Origin: CAWUKT01 sp963923035
GTDB taxonomy: Bacteria > Bacteroidota > Bacteroidia > J057 > JADKCL01
Reading direction: 5' to 3'
NCBI GenBank assembly: GCA_963923035.1
Contig: CAWUKT010000008.1
Coordinates: forward strand, 62,001-126,000
DNA: 64,000 bases
The position numbers and the translations under genes were made by a program. This document shows positions 8,469 to 17,454 of the stretch, in pieces. Numbering within the stretch: position 1 is the stretch's first letter; the number at the start of each line of letters is the position of its first letter. The notes beneath the pieces are model-generated. The model had not been told where the DNA came from and made no database searches. It saw only the letters and a program-made list of their open reading frames with translations.

Positions 8469-10070
8469 TTACCGCTGGCCGGTGACGACCATGCGCTTGA
8501 CCTCAATCTCCTGGCCATCGGCCATCAGAGCGTAGAGGTACATGCCTTCGGCGAGCAAGCTGCCGTCGAGGCGGTAGGTGCCTTCGCCGCGCTCGTCGAG
8601 GGCGATGCGTTGGACCGGCTGGCCGGTCATGTCGTAGATGCGGAGCGTGGCGCGCTGGACAGTTTCGGGCAGGTAGTAGCGAATTTCCGTAACGCCATCG
8701 AATGGATTCGGAACGTTCTGGTAGAGTTTGGGCAGGGCCACATCGCCGAGGAAGTCCTCCTGGACCTTGGTAGAGCTGCCGCCCTGACCGGCCAATTGTG
8801 CTTGCAGAGCTTCGATCTGGACCTGTTGTTCCTGGATCGCCCGGATCAGCACGGGCGTCAGCAGCGCGTAGTTGATGCCCATGCGGGAGTCTTCGGTCAC
8901 TTCGACGGGTACCCATTCGCCATCTTCGTTCATTTCGAAAGATTCTTCGGGCGTCCAGACCACTTCGGGAATGATTTCATTGGCTTCCTGGGCGATGAGG
9001 CCAACCTGCTGGCCTTCAAAAGGGCGTTTTGTCCAGGTATAACTTACGGGACGGAGCGAAAGGATTTCGTCGAGGCCGTAGGTGAGGGCGTCGATGTTTT
9101 CTTTCTCGCGGCGGTCGGAGGTATGGATGGCCCCGTTAACGGCCCAGACGGTATGCCACTTGTTGAGTGAAGAACCAAGGGAATGAACATCGGTTGATTG
9201 GGGGATGATGCTGCCTTCAAAGCGGGCAGCCCCATTGACGTGCAGTTTGGCCTGGGGCGTTTTAATGCCAATTCCAAAGTTTTGACCTACTCCCCAGATT
9301 TGGACTCCGTTTTGTCCAAGTTGAATTCCGGCCCGATCAGGGCTTGCGATTCCCACCAGACCAATGATATTAACAGAGTCAATGTCAGTGAAGTAAGTAT
9401 CGTCCCCGACTTGAAGGAGGCGAATACCAGGGTCCGCTTCATTGTCCTGGATATGGAGAAAGGCTTCTGGAGTAGTCGTCCGAAGACCCAATTTCCCATC
9501 ATCGGTCAGGATCATGCGGTCATGAGGTGCAGTTCCGTTGAAGTACTCAAAACGAAGGTCATTGGGACTTCCAGCGACGCTACTTCCATACTGAACGACA
9601 AGGTCTTTTTGGGGGCCGTTTTCACGAAGGGAGAAGGTGGCAAAGTCGTCGCCCCATTGAATGCGCTGACCGTAGGCAGCGGGAGAGCTTCCAATGGTGG
9701 GTTTTTCGGCCAATCGAATCCATTTGTTTGATCCACCGAGGGCGAAACTTCCATTGGAGAGCACTCCAAAATCTCCATTCTCATCTAAGACCATGCGAAG
9801 GATTCCCTGACTTTTGAAGTTAGTGGTGACATCGTGACTCCAGTACAATTGATTTCCATCATTGACGACGTTCCAAGCGTAGTCGTTATTGGTTTGGAGG
9901 CGCAGACTGGATTCAAAATTGGTGTAATCATCGTTGACGATATAGGTGTCATGAAATGTCCCAAAACTACTTCCACCCAACTGCCCAAAAACCGGAACTG
10001 CAAAACACGCCAGCACCAAAGCCACCATGGCCAGGCGAAGCGAATGAAGGGGATGAGTCAAACTTTTCAT
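8469..10070 (-). CDS. Secreted protein with S74 tail-fibre chaperone domain and T9SS sorting domain
   Basis: The chosen ATG at 10070 gives MKSLTHPLHSLRLAMV, a clean signal peptide ending near VFGQ; an in-frame upstream GTG/ATG-type extension lacks that property. The 533-residue protein has a repetitive beta-rich N-terminal stalk of the phage-tail-fibre kind. Next comes a Peptidase_S74 intramolecular chaperone domain (SDRREKENIDAL, then VGLIAQEANEIIPEVV), then a short coiled coil. The end is a type A T9SS sorting domain (YQNVPNPFDGVTEIRYYLP, then YDMTGQPVQRI, then GMYLYALM). S74 domains help trimeric fibres fold and in phage proteins self-cleave at the Ser of SD; Ser and the nearby Lys are present here. 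It is likely a trimeric surface fibre. Conventional T9SS anchoring and S74 self-release would conflict, as discussed in the findings. Confidence 0.85.
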   Translation of the reverse strand: MKSLTHPLHSLRLAMVALVLACFAVPVFGQLGGSSFGTFHDTYIVNDDYTNFESSLRLQTNNDYAWNVVNDGNQLYWSHDVTTNFKSQGILRMVLDENGDFGVLSNGSFALGGSNKWIRLAEKPTIGSSPAAYGQRIQWGDDFATFSLRENGPQKDLVVQYGSSVAGSPNDLRFEYFNGTAPHDRMILTDDGKLGLRTTTPEAFLHIQDNEADPGIRLLQVGDDTYFTDIDSVNIIGLVGIASPDRAGIQLGQNGVQIWGVGQNFGIGIKTPQAKLHVNGAARFEGSIIPQSTDVHSLGSSLNKWHTVWAVNGAIHTSDRREKENIDALTYGLDEILSLRPVSYTWTKRPFEGQQVGLIAQEANEIIPEVVWTPEESFEMNEDGEWVPVEVTEDSRMGINYALLTPVLIRAIQEQQVQIEALQAQLAGQGGSSTKVQEDFLGDVALPKLYQNVPNPFDGVTEIRYYLPETVQRATLRIYDMTGQPVQRIALDERGEGTYRLDGSLLAEGMYLYALMADGQEIEVKRMVVTGQR

Positions 10071-10481
10071 AGCAATTAAATTGTGATAAATCCCTACTCG
10101 TGAGGCTTTTCGGGGGACGCCCCGTTTTTTTGAGAGGTGGCCGGACTCCTCTGGATGTGGTTCCAAGGTCGGAGCCCCGGCAGTGGAAAGGGTTTACATT
10201 TTGGGCGATTTGTTGGTGGGGGAAAATGAACGAAATGGGGGCAATAAGGGAACCGAGCGATCCTATGGGGGTACTTTTGCTTGGGATTCAAATTGTTTCA
10301 CCAATTCTGCCAGAACATATTTTCCGATTTGTACCTGTTCCCCTTCCATTCTTTTTTCTCTTTTCCCTGCATTTCTATTCTCCAAGGCCCATTTTCCCCT
10401 CCCCTGAAATTATTTTTTCCCTTCCCTGTAAGTATTTTGAATTCGAGCCACTAACTCAGTAAAAGGCAACAACTGAACACC
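10071..10481. other. Intergenic region between divergent genes
   Basis: These 411 bases separate the leftward S74 protein from the rightward sigma factor. No convincing gene was found. About 10331-10432 is a pyrimidine-rich tract (repeated TTTTCCC/CCTTCCC words), similar to tracts at 17036-17103 and 53109-53185. A TATTTTGA element near 10434 could serve as a -7 promoter box for the sigma factor operon. Confidence 0.4.
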
Positions 10482-10973
10482 TTGAGCACTGACTTCTATA
10501 CCACCGCGATCCTCCCGTATGCGCCCATCATCATCAAGCTGTGCCGGGCCTATACGAATACCCAGGAGGATTTCGAGGACTATTACCAGGAAGTCTGCCT
10601 CCAAATCTGGAGGAGCCACGCACGTTTTCGCGGGGATGCCGACCGGTCGACTTGGATCTACCGCCTGACCTTGAATGTGTGCCTGACCTTGCTCAAGAAG
10701 AAGAAAAACAGTCCGCTGGTCTTTGCTTCCGATTCGCTGCCGGACGAATTGGTCGAAGACAGCCGCGCCTTTGCCGATGAATCGCTCAACCTGCTTTACG
10801 GAGCCATCCGGCGCTTGTCGGAAGTGGATCGCGCGGTCATCCTGCTGCACCTGGAAGAAAGGTCCTACCAGGACATCGCAGGCATCATCGGCACCAACCC
10901 CAACAACATTGGGGTTCGCATCAACCGCATTAAACAACGATTAAAGAAAATCCTCGATGGAAAACTCAATTGA
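10482..10973 (+). CDS. ECF-type RNA polymerase sigma factor
   Basis: The 163-residue protein has the two-domain ECF layout. Region 2 runs about residues 10-75, including EDFEDYYQEVCLQIWRS and the FRGDADRSTWIYRLTLNVC motif that contacts core polymerase and the -10 element. Region 4 runs about 105-160, with LYGAIRRLSEVDRAVILLHLEERSYQDIAGIIGT followed by a recognition helix and a Lys/Arg-rich end. The start is TTG; no ATG is placed to retain region 2. Its 3' end overlaps the next gene by 17 bases, and that membrane protein is its probable partner or controller. The target regulon cannot be read from this window. Confidence 0.9.
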   Translation: MSTDFYTTAILPYAPIIIKLCRAYTNTQEDFEDYYQEVCLQIWRSHARFRGDADRSTWIYRLTLNVCLTLLKKKKNSPLVFASDSLPDELVEDSRAFADESLNLLYGAIRRLSEVDRAVILLHLEERSYQDIAGIIGTNPNNIGVRINRIKQRLKKILDGKLN

Positions 10974-11598
10974 ATACATCTGGAAGCAAGGCTTCCTCAA
11001 AGGTGACGCCCTCGTCGCCCCCAAAGTCAACGACCTCTACAACCAGAAGTCGCAGAACCTCCTCGACCGCTTCGTCCGCAAATTCCGCATCAACCTGGTC
11101 GCCATCCTGATCGGGGCCAGCTTGCTGATGCTGGCGGGGCTTCTCCTCGGCGCGCCTTACGTCGGCGCCTTCCTCCTGGCCCAGTTCGCCTGGCTGGTTT
11201 GGACCGGACGCCAGGAACTTCGGACGCTGGAATCCCTCGACAAGGGGGCCAGCAGCTACGAATACCTCACGGCCTTCCGCGATTGGCTCCACGCCAACAT
11301 GGCCCGCTACCGCCGCATCTACCGCTATTTTTACCCCGTTTTCTTCATCGCCTTCGGGATTGGGATGTGGCAGGTCATGGACAGCTTGGGGGCCGTGGAG
11401 TCGCTGTTGGAACGCTTTGACCTGTGGATGTGGCAGGGCATCCCCCTGCTGGCCCTGTTGCCGCTGCTGCTCCTGTCCACGCTGTTCAGTGTATTCAGTG
11501 GCTATATCTACCAGGAAGACATCAAGGCCATCTACGGCTCGGAATTGCGGAAATTGGAGGAAATGCTGGCCGATATGGAAGAGCTGCGGGAAGGATAA
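10957..11598 (+). CDS. Membrane protein co-encoded with the ECF sigma factor
   Basis: The 213 residues include four probable membrane helices in two hairpins: about residues 47-82 (LVAILIGASLLMLAGLLLG and the following AFLLAQFAWLVW) and about 125-190 (FYPVFFIAFGIGMWQV and IPLLALLPLLLLSTLFSVF). Short cytosolic segments flank them, and a Glu-rich tail closes the protein. The start lies inside the sigma factor gene, so the two are translated together. By position it may be an anti-sigma factor or a signal partner, but it lacks a recognisable zinc-binding anti-sigma motif. The function is otherwise unknown. Confidence 0.7.
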   Translation: MENSIEYIWKQGFLKGDALVAPKVNDLYNQKSQNLLDRFVRKFRINLVAILIGASLLMLAGLLLGAPYVGAFLLAQFAWLVWTGRQELRTLESLDKGASSYEYLTAFRDWLHANMARYRRIYRYFYPVFFIAFGIGMWQVMDSLGAVESLLERFDLWMWQGIPLLALLPLLLLSTLFSVFSGYIYQEDIKAIYGSELRKLEEMLADMEELREG

Positions 11599-11634
11599 AG
11601 GCGGCGGAAACCCATCACATACTGCAAATACAAA

Positions 11635-11659
11635 GCGGCGGCCCGATTCAGGCCGCCGC
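11635..11659 (+). terminator. Rho-independent terminator of the sigma factor operon
   Basis: A perfect 9-base GC stem (GCGGCGGCC with GGCCGCCGC, 7-base loop) is followed by ACTGTTTTTCG. It lies 36 bases after the membrane protein stop and 24 bases before the stop of a convergent gene. Confidence 0.8.
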
Positions 11660-11683
11660 ACTGTTTTTCGCCGAAGGCGACGG

Positions 11684-13237
11684 TCAGTAGTTGATCTGCT
11701 CCAGGCGCATTTCCAATTGCTTGGCTTTGCGGTAGTACTCGAAGAGCACCACGTAGCCGGGCTTGCCCGGCTGGACCCGGAGCGAGGTGGCCCTTGTTTC
11801 CAGACTGATTTTGTCCAGCGCGTATTCGCCGTCGATGCGGGTGACGGCGCCAAAGACCAGTTTGTTGCGGCCCTGTCCTTCCTTGTCCCAGTCCACGAAA
11901 CCGACGGTGAAAACGCTCTTGTCGGGGGATTGCTGGGTAAAGGAATAGTCAAAGGCATTGTACTGGACCATGAAGGCGGCCAGGAACTGCGGCCCGTAAA
12001 GACCGGCGCCTCCCGGGAGCAGGACGCGGGACTTGCTTTTCGCGAAGATGTCCACGCCCTTCAGGGTGAAGTCGGAGGAGAGGTGAAAGATCATCAGGTC
12101 ATTGACCGTCAATTGGAAATTGCTCACGCCCGTATTTCCTCCGTTGAGCGCATTCAGGGCAACTCCCGCTCCGCTCACCGTCTTTTTGAACTGCTCGCCA
12201 ATCAGGTAAATATCTCCATCGGCATCGGTGACCATATTGTGGAAATAGACGTAGCCGATCCCTTTGATTTTGCCCCGCTCATTCACATCCATCACTTTGC
12301 TCACATCCTTCGCCCACGAGACCAGGTCGGTACTCACAATTTTTCCCGTCTCATCAATTTTCACCCGACAAAAACCAAGGCTCGGATCCTTCATCACATT
12401 GTCGCCGAGTTTAAAATAAAGGCCGAGCAGGTTGAGACCGTTGCCAGCATCATCCGGGACCACACTCATCACCTGGATATCGTACTGGCTGTTCTCCATT
12501 TTGACCTCAAAGAGCCGCTTGCCCGTTGCCAATTCCGTTCCCATGATGAAGTTGTCAAACTTCCGGGTCATCAAAGATTTCTTTTTGAGGGTGCTGCTCA
12601 ACAGGATGCTATTGGAATAGCCGAGGAAATTGGAGGTCTCGATCATCCTTGTGGCCGGGTCCGGGGTAATGCTCCAGGGCTTGCCCTCGTCCGGGTAATA
12701 CTCGATCACGTAGCCGTACTTTCGGTCTCTCACGAACCGATAATGGACAAATCCCTCTCCGGGAATGGCGTGGAGGCTCGTACCGGCAATTTCTTCCTTG
12801 GAGTTGTTTTGGTAGATGGCGATCTCGTATTTCCCCGCGGGAATCAGGTGTTCTTGCTGCAAGGTCCCATCCAATCCGTAGCGTTGAAGGATCGTTTGGT
12901 CGTTTTTGAAGTCGTAAAACTTCAGCATGATCGAGTTCCCATTGAAAGATCCCTCCGAAAGAATGAAGGACCGGGGACCAATGACCTGCTTCTCGGCGAC
13001 CATGTTCAGATCGGCGTCAAGGATATGGAGTTGATAGGCAAATTCACCCCTGGCGATGCGGTCTTCCTTGTAGAAGAGGTAGTAGCCCTTGATCTCGTTG
13101 TTTTTGATGATCGGGCCTGAGTTGCGGAGCCGCAATTTGAGGACTCCATCGAGGACCTTGGCTCCCTGGGCGGGGAGGAGGGAGGTCGTCGAAGCCATCA
13201 GGACCAACAGAATGAATTTGGAAAGGATTGATTTCAT
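11684..13237 (-). CDS. Secreted protein of unknown function, beta-propeller-like
   Basis: The 517 residues begin with a signal peptide (KFILLVLMASTTSLLPAQG). The rest is beta-rich and Asp/Gly/Tyr-rich, with repeated phrases describing blades such as DADLNMVAEKQVIG, DETGKIVSTDLVS and SSDFTLKGVDIF, which suggests a propeller. I do not recognise a named family or catalytic motif. The gene follows the M48 peptidase gene by only 4 bases, so the two form an operon and may act on the same envelope process. It ends near a terminator shared with the convergent sigma operon. Confidence 0.65.
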   Translation of the reverse strand: MKSILSKFILLVLMASTTSLLPAQGAKVLDGVLKLRLRNSGPIIKNNEIKGYYLFYKEDRIARGEFAYQLHILDADLNMVAEKQVIGPRSFILSEGSFNGNSIMLKFYDFKNDQTILQRYGLDGTLQQEHLIPAGKYEIAIYQNNSKEEIAGTSLHAIPGEGFVHYRFVRDRKYGYVIEYYPDEGKPWSITPDPATRMIETSNFLGYSNSILLSSTLKKKSLMTRKFDNFIMGTELATGKRLFEVKMENSQYDIQVMSVVPDDAGNGLNLLGLYFKLGDNVMKDPSLGFCRVKIDETGKIVSTDLVSWAKDVSKVMDVNERGKIKGIGYVYFHNMVTDADGDIYLIGEQFKKTVSGAGVALNALNGGNTGVSNFQLTVNDLMIFHLSSDFTLKGVDIFAKSKSRVLLPGGAGLYGPQFLAAFMVQYNAFDYSFTQQSPDKSVFTVGFVDWDKEGQGRNKLVFGAVTRIDGEYALDKISLETRATSLRVQPGKPGYVVLFEYYRKAKQLEMRLEQINY

Positions 13238-13241
13238 CGGT

Positions 13242-14660
13242 TTATGGTTGAAGTGTTGTTAGGGATGTTCCGTGGGGAAATTGTTCGGAATAGGCAGCGT
13301 GGGCCACTTGGGCCGGTTCGGATTTGCCGCAGGCCTCGGCCAAGCGGATATAAGCTGCGAGGCCCATTTCGTGGGACTGGATATGGGGGTAGTGGTGGTG
13401 GAGAAAAAAGAATCCCGCCTTGGCCATCTCGGACATCCGCAATTGGTTGTGAATGCCCAGAAATTCCTGGTAGGGTCCCTCTTTGCGGGGATCGACCCGT
13501 TGCAGATGCCGGTTCAGGACATGGTCACGGCGCCCCAGGTACAAGATGAAGTACCCCCGGCCGATCTGGCTCAGGAGCCAGGGATGCCGGGGATGGACCC
13601 GCAGCAATTGCTGCGCGGCAAACATCCCCTCGCCAATGTCTCCATTGCGGAAATGGTTCGCGACCAATTCGAAGTCGGCCCGCTCAATGAGCTGGGCGAG
13701 GGACTCGGCCTGGGTATTGGGATGCGTGGGTTGGCCGCTGACCTGCGGCGCCAATTGGGCAATGCGTTGGGGACAGGCAGGATGCGTTTTGAGCGAATCT
13801 TTGTTAAAAATAGCCTGCTTTTCCTGGTGGATGAACGGGTTGCTTTCGGGCTGCCAACGTTCCCGAAAGGGATATTGCGGATGGGGAAACCAAAGCTGGG
13901 GATCGAAGGGAAAATCGTATTTGGGTTGGTCGATTTCGTCCAGGATGGCGAGGCAGGTGATGGCGTCGTGGGGATTGAAGCGGGTGCGGAGCAAATAGAC
14001 GAGGCCGAGTGAGTCGGCACTGGATTCCGCGTAGCGGCTGTGTCTCCGACTTTCAAATACGAGGCCCTCGACCAAATCCAGGGCCTCCGCCCGGGCCCCG
14101 TACTCCATCCGCTTGATCTCCTTCAGCTTTTCCTTGGTCGCATCACTCTCCAGCCGCTCACAATGCGTCCGCATGGCCCGGTCCACATGGTCCAATTGGT
14201 AATGGGCAAGCTCGTGGCACAACACAAATGCGATTTGACTCTCGTTCTCCAATCTCCGCAACAAGCCGAGGTTGAAGACAAAGTTGCCGGTCCCGGTGCA
14301 GTACGCATTGGGCCAGCCTTCGCCGCCCATGTACAGGTGAACACTGCCCGCTTGAATCTCGGGATTGGCGACGAGAATTTCTTCCAGCAGACCGCCCATG
14401 AAGGCATTCAGCGCAGGATCGTTGACAAACTCCTGCCGCCTTAGTTGACCAACAAAGCGGTCGTGGCGGTTCTGGTGGAGTACCCGCAGGCTGCGGGGAG
14501 ATTTGATACTTTCGAGCGTCGTCTCGAGGTGAAATTCGTTTTGGGCGAGGATGGCCGCAGAATCGGGGAAGGAGCGGGAAAATGGGGTATAGTCCTGCGC
14601 CCAGGCCATTTGTCCGGCCAAAATCCCAATCCAAAAGACAGCAACAATCAGTTGATTCAC
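13242..14660 (-). CDS. Secreted M48-family zinc metallopeptidase
   Basis: The 472-residue product starts at GTG with a signal peptide ending at AWAQ. The zinc motif HELAH is at about residue 147 (VLCHELAHYQLDH), and the third ligand is expected in ESSADSLGLVYLL about 60 residues on, the usual M48 spacing. The C-terminal 150 residues are helical and probably TPR-like (VANHFRNGDIGEGMFAAQQLLRVHPRHPWL), as in BepA-type periplasmic proteases. M48 proteins of this kind degrade or help assemble outer-membrane proteins. It is first in a two-gene operon with the unknown secreted protein downstream. The family is secure; the substrate is not known. Confidence 0.88.
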   Translation of the reverse strand: MNQLIVAVFWIGILAGQMAWAQDYTPFSRSFPDSAAILAQNEFHLETTLESIKSPRSLRVLHQNRHDRFVGQLRRQEFVNDPALNAFMGGLLEEILVANPEIQAGSVHLYMGGEGWPNAYCTGTGNFVFNLGLLRRLENESQIAFVLCHELAHYQLDHVDRAMRTHCERLESDATKEKLKEIKRMEYGARAEALDLVEGLVFESRRHSRYAESSADSLGLVYLLRTRFNPHDAITCLAILDEIDQPKYDFPFDPQLWFPHPQYPFRERWQPESNPFIHQEKQAIFNKDSLKTHPACPQRIAQLAPQVSGQPTHPNTQAESLAQLIERADFELVANHFRNGDIGEGMFAAQQLLRVHPRHPWLLSQIGRGYFILYLGRRDHVLNRHLQRVDPRKEGPYQEFLGIHNQLRMSEMAKAGFFFLHHHYPHIQSHEMGLAAYIRLAEACGKSEPAQVAHAAYSEQFPHGTSLTTLQP

Positions 14661-14881
14661 AATAGGGTTCGTGTTGTGTAGGTGGCGGGGTTAGCTCCGC
14701 CTTGTCAAATATACGAAAAAGGGTAGGAGAGGGCAATCGAGGTTCGGAAAATGAGCGGGGCGGGATTGGGAGAATGGGAGGTGAGGTGGAGCTTGCCGGG
14801 TGGGGGAAGGGATCAGACTTTTCATCCTCCTCTCATTTTTCCTTAATCCCTCAAGTATTCCGATTTCCGTATATTTACTGT

Positions 14882-15466
14882 ATGAGCCTTCCTTCCAAGA
14901 CTCCCTATATCAGCTTTCAGGATTACTTAGCCGCCGAAGAGGTGGCGGAGGAGAAGAGCGAATATTCAAATGGAGAAGTGTTCGCCATGGCCGGAGGTAC
15001 TGAGCCCCATAGCCTAATCTCTTCCAATATTAATCGTCAATTGGGGAATGCGCTGGAGGATCGGGATTGCCGGGTCTACAACAGTGACCTCAAAGTTCGG
15101 ATTGAAAAGGCCGATGCAGCAGCTTATCCAGATGCCATGGTGATATGTGGTCCGGTAGAGTTCTTGGCTGGGCGCAAAGATATTGTCACCAATCCCATCA
15201 TGATCATTGAGGTGCTGTCTCCCAGTACAGCCTCGTGGGATTTTCTCGGAAAATTTCGCTTATATGAGCAGCTGTCCTCACTTCAGGAATATATCCTGAT
15301 CGCTCAGGATGCACCCCAAATTGATGTATTTCGGCGAAATGATGAAGGGAAATGGATTTTGAGCCGTTACGATGGCCTGGAAGCCGTGGTTCATTTCCAA
15401 TCCATAGAAGTACAGATCCCCTCTGCCTCCATCTTCCAGAAAGTCGACTTCGCGGCGCAGGGCTAA
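14882..15466 (+). CDS. Uma2-family (DUF820) restriction-endonuclease-like protein
   Basis: This 194-residue protein has the PD-(D/E)xK-type arrangement of Uma2: YPDAMVIC, then IIEVLSPSTASWDFLGKFRLYEQLSSLQEY, ending in a DxFRRN-like strand. Uma2 proteins have a nuclease fold, but their biological role is poorly defined. Genomes often carry many scattered copies. The ATG at 14882 is preferred over an upstream in-frame start because the extension is low quality. A TATATTTA promoter-like box sits only 4 bases before it. The end overlaps the convergent M20 peptidase gene by 4 bases. Confidence 0.88.
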   Translation: MSLPSKTPYISFQDYLAAEEVAEEKSEYSNGEVFAMAGGTEPHSLISSNINRQLGNALEDRDCRVYNSDLKVRIEKADAAAYPDAMVICGPVEFLAGRKDIVTNPIMIIEVLSPSTASWDFLGKFRLYEQLSSLQEYILIAQDAPQIDVFRRNDEGKWILSRYDGLEAVVHFQSIEVQIPSASIFQKVDFAAQG

Positions 15467-16953
15467 TTTTTCTCCCCCAAACCATTCTCAAACAAACGCA
15501 CAAAAAAACGGATCGACTGCTCGAACTCAGGGACGGAAAGCCGTTCGTTCAGGCCGTGAAAGGACTTGATGTTTTGTTCGGTGATGCGGATAGGGGAAAA
15601 GCGATAGGTATGCGGGGCCAGTTCCCGGTAATGCCGGGAGTCGGTGATGCCCACCATGAGGTAGGGCGATACCAATGCCTTGGGATAGACCTCCCCAATC
15701 GTACGCTGAAGCAGTTGGAAGCCTTGTCCGTCCGTCGGTGAAGTCACCGCCGGCTCGTCGTTGTGGTCGCCCGGTGTGACGACCACGCGCTCGTCTGCAA
15801 TTACGGATTGGACGCGCTCGGTGACCGTTTCGATGGTCTCACCCGGCAGGATGCGGAAATTGACCACGGCGCGGGCCACTTGCGGTAATACATTGTCTTT
15901 GACTCCGCCCTGGAAAATGGTCGGCGCGGTCGTCGTCCGGACCATCGCATTGCCCGAGGCTTTTTCCTCGTAGGTCGCGATGATCAGCGACTTGAACACC
16001 GAACTGTTCGCAAAGGCCATCCGGTTCACGAAGCCCTGCTCGGGGCCCACATAATCGATGAATTGGGCGACGGAGGGGCTGATGCGGGCGGGAAATGGAT
16101 TTTCCTTGAGGTTCAGGATCGCCTTGGCGAGGACGTCAATGGCGGTCTGTTGGGCGGGAATCGAAGAATGGCCTCCTTCAACTTTTACCGACAGCTCCAT
16201 GCTCAAATACCCTTTCTCCGAAGTCCCGATCAAGGCCACATCCTGCTCCAACCCGGGGATGATCCCCTGGGTGATATAACCCCCTTCGTCGAGGATAAAT
16301 TCGGCTTCTACACCCTTTGATTTCAAATATTTCGCGGTGGCCTGGGCGCCTTGTAGACCGCCGATTTCTTCGTCGTGGCCCAGGGTCAGGTAGAGTCCCC
16401 GTGCCGGTCGAAAGCCTTCGGATAGCATCAATTCGACCGCTTCCAGGGCTGCGATGACGCGGTTTTTGTCGTCGATGGCGCCGCGTCCCCAGACCGTATC
16501 GGCGACTATTTGGCCCCCAAAGGGCGCCTGGCGCCAATCGGAGCGGTTTTCCTCGATGACCGGTACGACATCGAGGTGGGTCGCTAAAATGATTGGTTTC
16601 AGGTCGGGATTACTGCCTTTCCAGTGGTAGAGATGGGCAAAATCGTTGAACGTGCGGTGATCGAGCAGGGAGTCGGCCAGGGGGTAGGTGCGGACCAGGA
16701 ATTCGTTGAAAGCCTGAAAGTGAGTGGAATCAAAATTTTCCAGCTCTTCGGGGCTGATGGTCGGGATTTGGAGGGCTTCGGAAAAATGGCGGACGGAAGT
16801 CGGAGGAATGGGGCGGGGAGCAACGGGATCAAATTGGAGTTGGCGGGATTCAAAGGTAAAGGTGTGGAACAAAAAGATTCCAGCGGTTCCCAAAATGAGG
16901 AGCAGAAGTGCCAACAGTCCCCGTCGGATGATTTTTGTGCGTGTCGTTTTCAT
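15463..16953 (-). CDS. M20-family metallopeptidase (PM20D1/CPS1-like carboxypeptidase)
   Basis: The 496 residues start with an uncleaved or signal-type membrane segment (RRGLLALLLLILGTAGIFLF), so the enzyme is probably tethered in the periplasm. The di-zinc M20 ligands are visible in order: ATHLDVVPV (His and catalytic Asp), GRGAIDDKN (bridging Asp), HDEEIGG (catalytic Glu and ligand Glu), DEGG (Asp) and SFHGLNE near the end (His). A dimerisation/lid domain interrupts the catalytic domain around EGGHSSIP. Related enzymes hydrolyse or form N-acyl amino acids or cleave dipeptides. The chosen ATG at 16953 starts just before the membrane segment; an in-frame ATG 11 codons upstream is possible. 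Confidence 0.88.
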   Translation of the reverse strand: MKTTRTKIIRRGLLALLLLILGTAGIFLFHTFTFESRQLQFDPVAPRPIPPTSVRHFSEALQIPTISPEELENFDSTHFQAFNEFLVRTYPLADSLLDHRTFNDFAHLYHWKGSNPDLKPIILATHLDVVPVIEENRSDWRQAPFGGQIVADTVWGRGAIDDKNRVIAALEAVELMLSEGFRPARGLYLTLGHDEEIGGLQGAQATAKYLKSKGVEAEFILDEGGYITQGIIPGLEQDVALIGTSEKGYLSMELSVKVEGGHSSIPAQQTAIDVLAKAILNLKENPFPARISPSVAQFIDYVGPEQGFVNRMAFANSSVFKSLIIATYEEKASGNAMVRTTTAPTIFQGGVKDNVLPQVARAVVNFRILPGETIETVTERVQSVIADERVVVTPGDHNDEPAVTSPTDGQGFQLLQRTIGEVYPKALVSPYLMVGITDSRHYRELAPHTYRFSPIRITEQNIKSFHGLNERLSVPEFEQSIRFFVRLFENGLGEKN

Positions 16954-17454
16954 GGCCCGGTACGTGATTCCTTTCAAATTGCCCATCTGCCCGCCAATTC
17001 GCAAATCACAACCTGAATCTGTTTGTCTTGTTGGTCTATTTTTTCCCTTCTCTCCCGTTTTCATTTTCCCTCCCCTCAAATTCCTCTTTTCTTTATTGTA
17101 AACAGTCTCACTCCCTCGGAAAATGCCGACCGATGAGACCCCTAAAATTGCTTTCCGAAACCAGGGACAGGTTCCATTTCCTTCATCTCAAGCCCCTTCA
17201 TCCAAGGCCGAAGAAACTCTAATCCTTAGAAAATCAAAGAGTTTCGCCGACGACTCATAACCTGGGAACTCGATAATTTCTTCGAATGCTGGCTCCCCAA
17301 TGAATCACCTTGTTCTCAAATCCATTTCGACCGGGGAATCACCATCTAAATTACCCTCGTCTCAGTTTTGAATCTAATGGGTGATGTACTAATTTTAGCG
17401 GCTGATGCGCGTCCGTCGTGCTCACAATTAAGAATTAATTTCTAGACACAGAAT
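16954..17454. other. Intergenic region between divergent genes
   Basis: These 501 bases lie between the M20 peptidase and nuoN, with no gene evident. The part nearest the peptidase (17036-17103) is pyrimidine-rich. A short inverted repeat, GAAACTCT at 17213-17220 with AGAGTTTC at 17238-17245, may form a weak hairpin. The nuoN leader should lie toward the right end, where the sequence becomes AT-rich (AATTAAGAATTAATTTC near 17425). Confidence 0.4.

Noticed and set aside
11360..13120. 586-codon plus-strand open frame over the secreted propeller-like protein
   Set aside because: It overlaps two better genes and a terminator, and shows no signal peptide or domain pattern.
17213..17245. Inverted repeat GAAACTCT/AGAGTTTC as a terminator
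   Set aside because: The arms are AT-rich, the loop is 17 bases and no T-run follows; kept only as a note.
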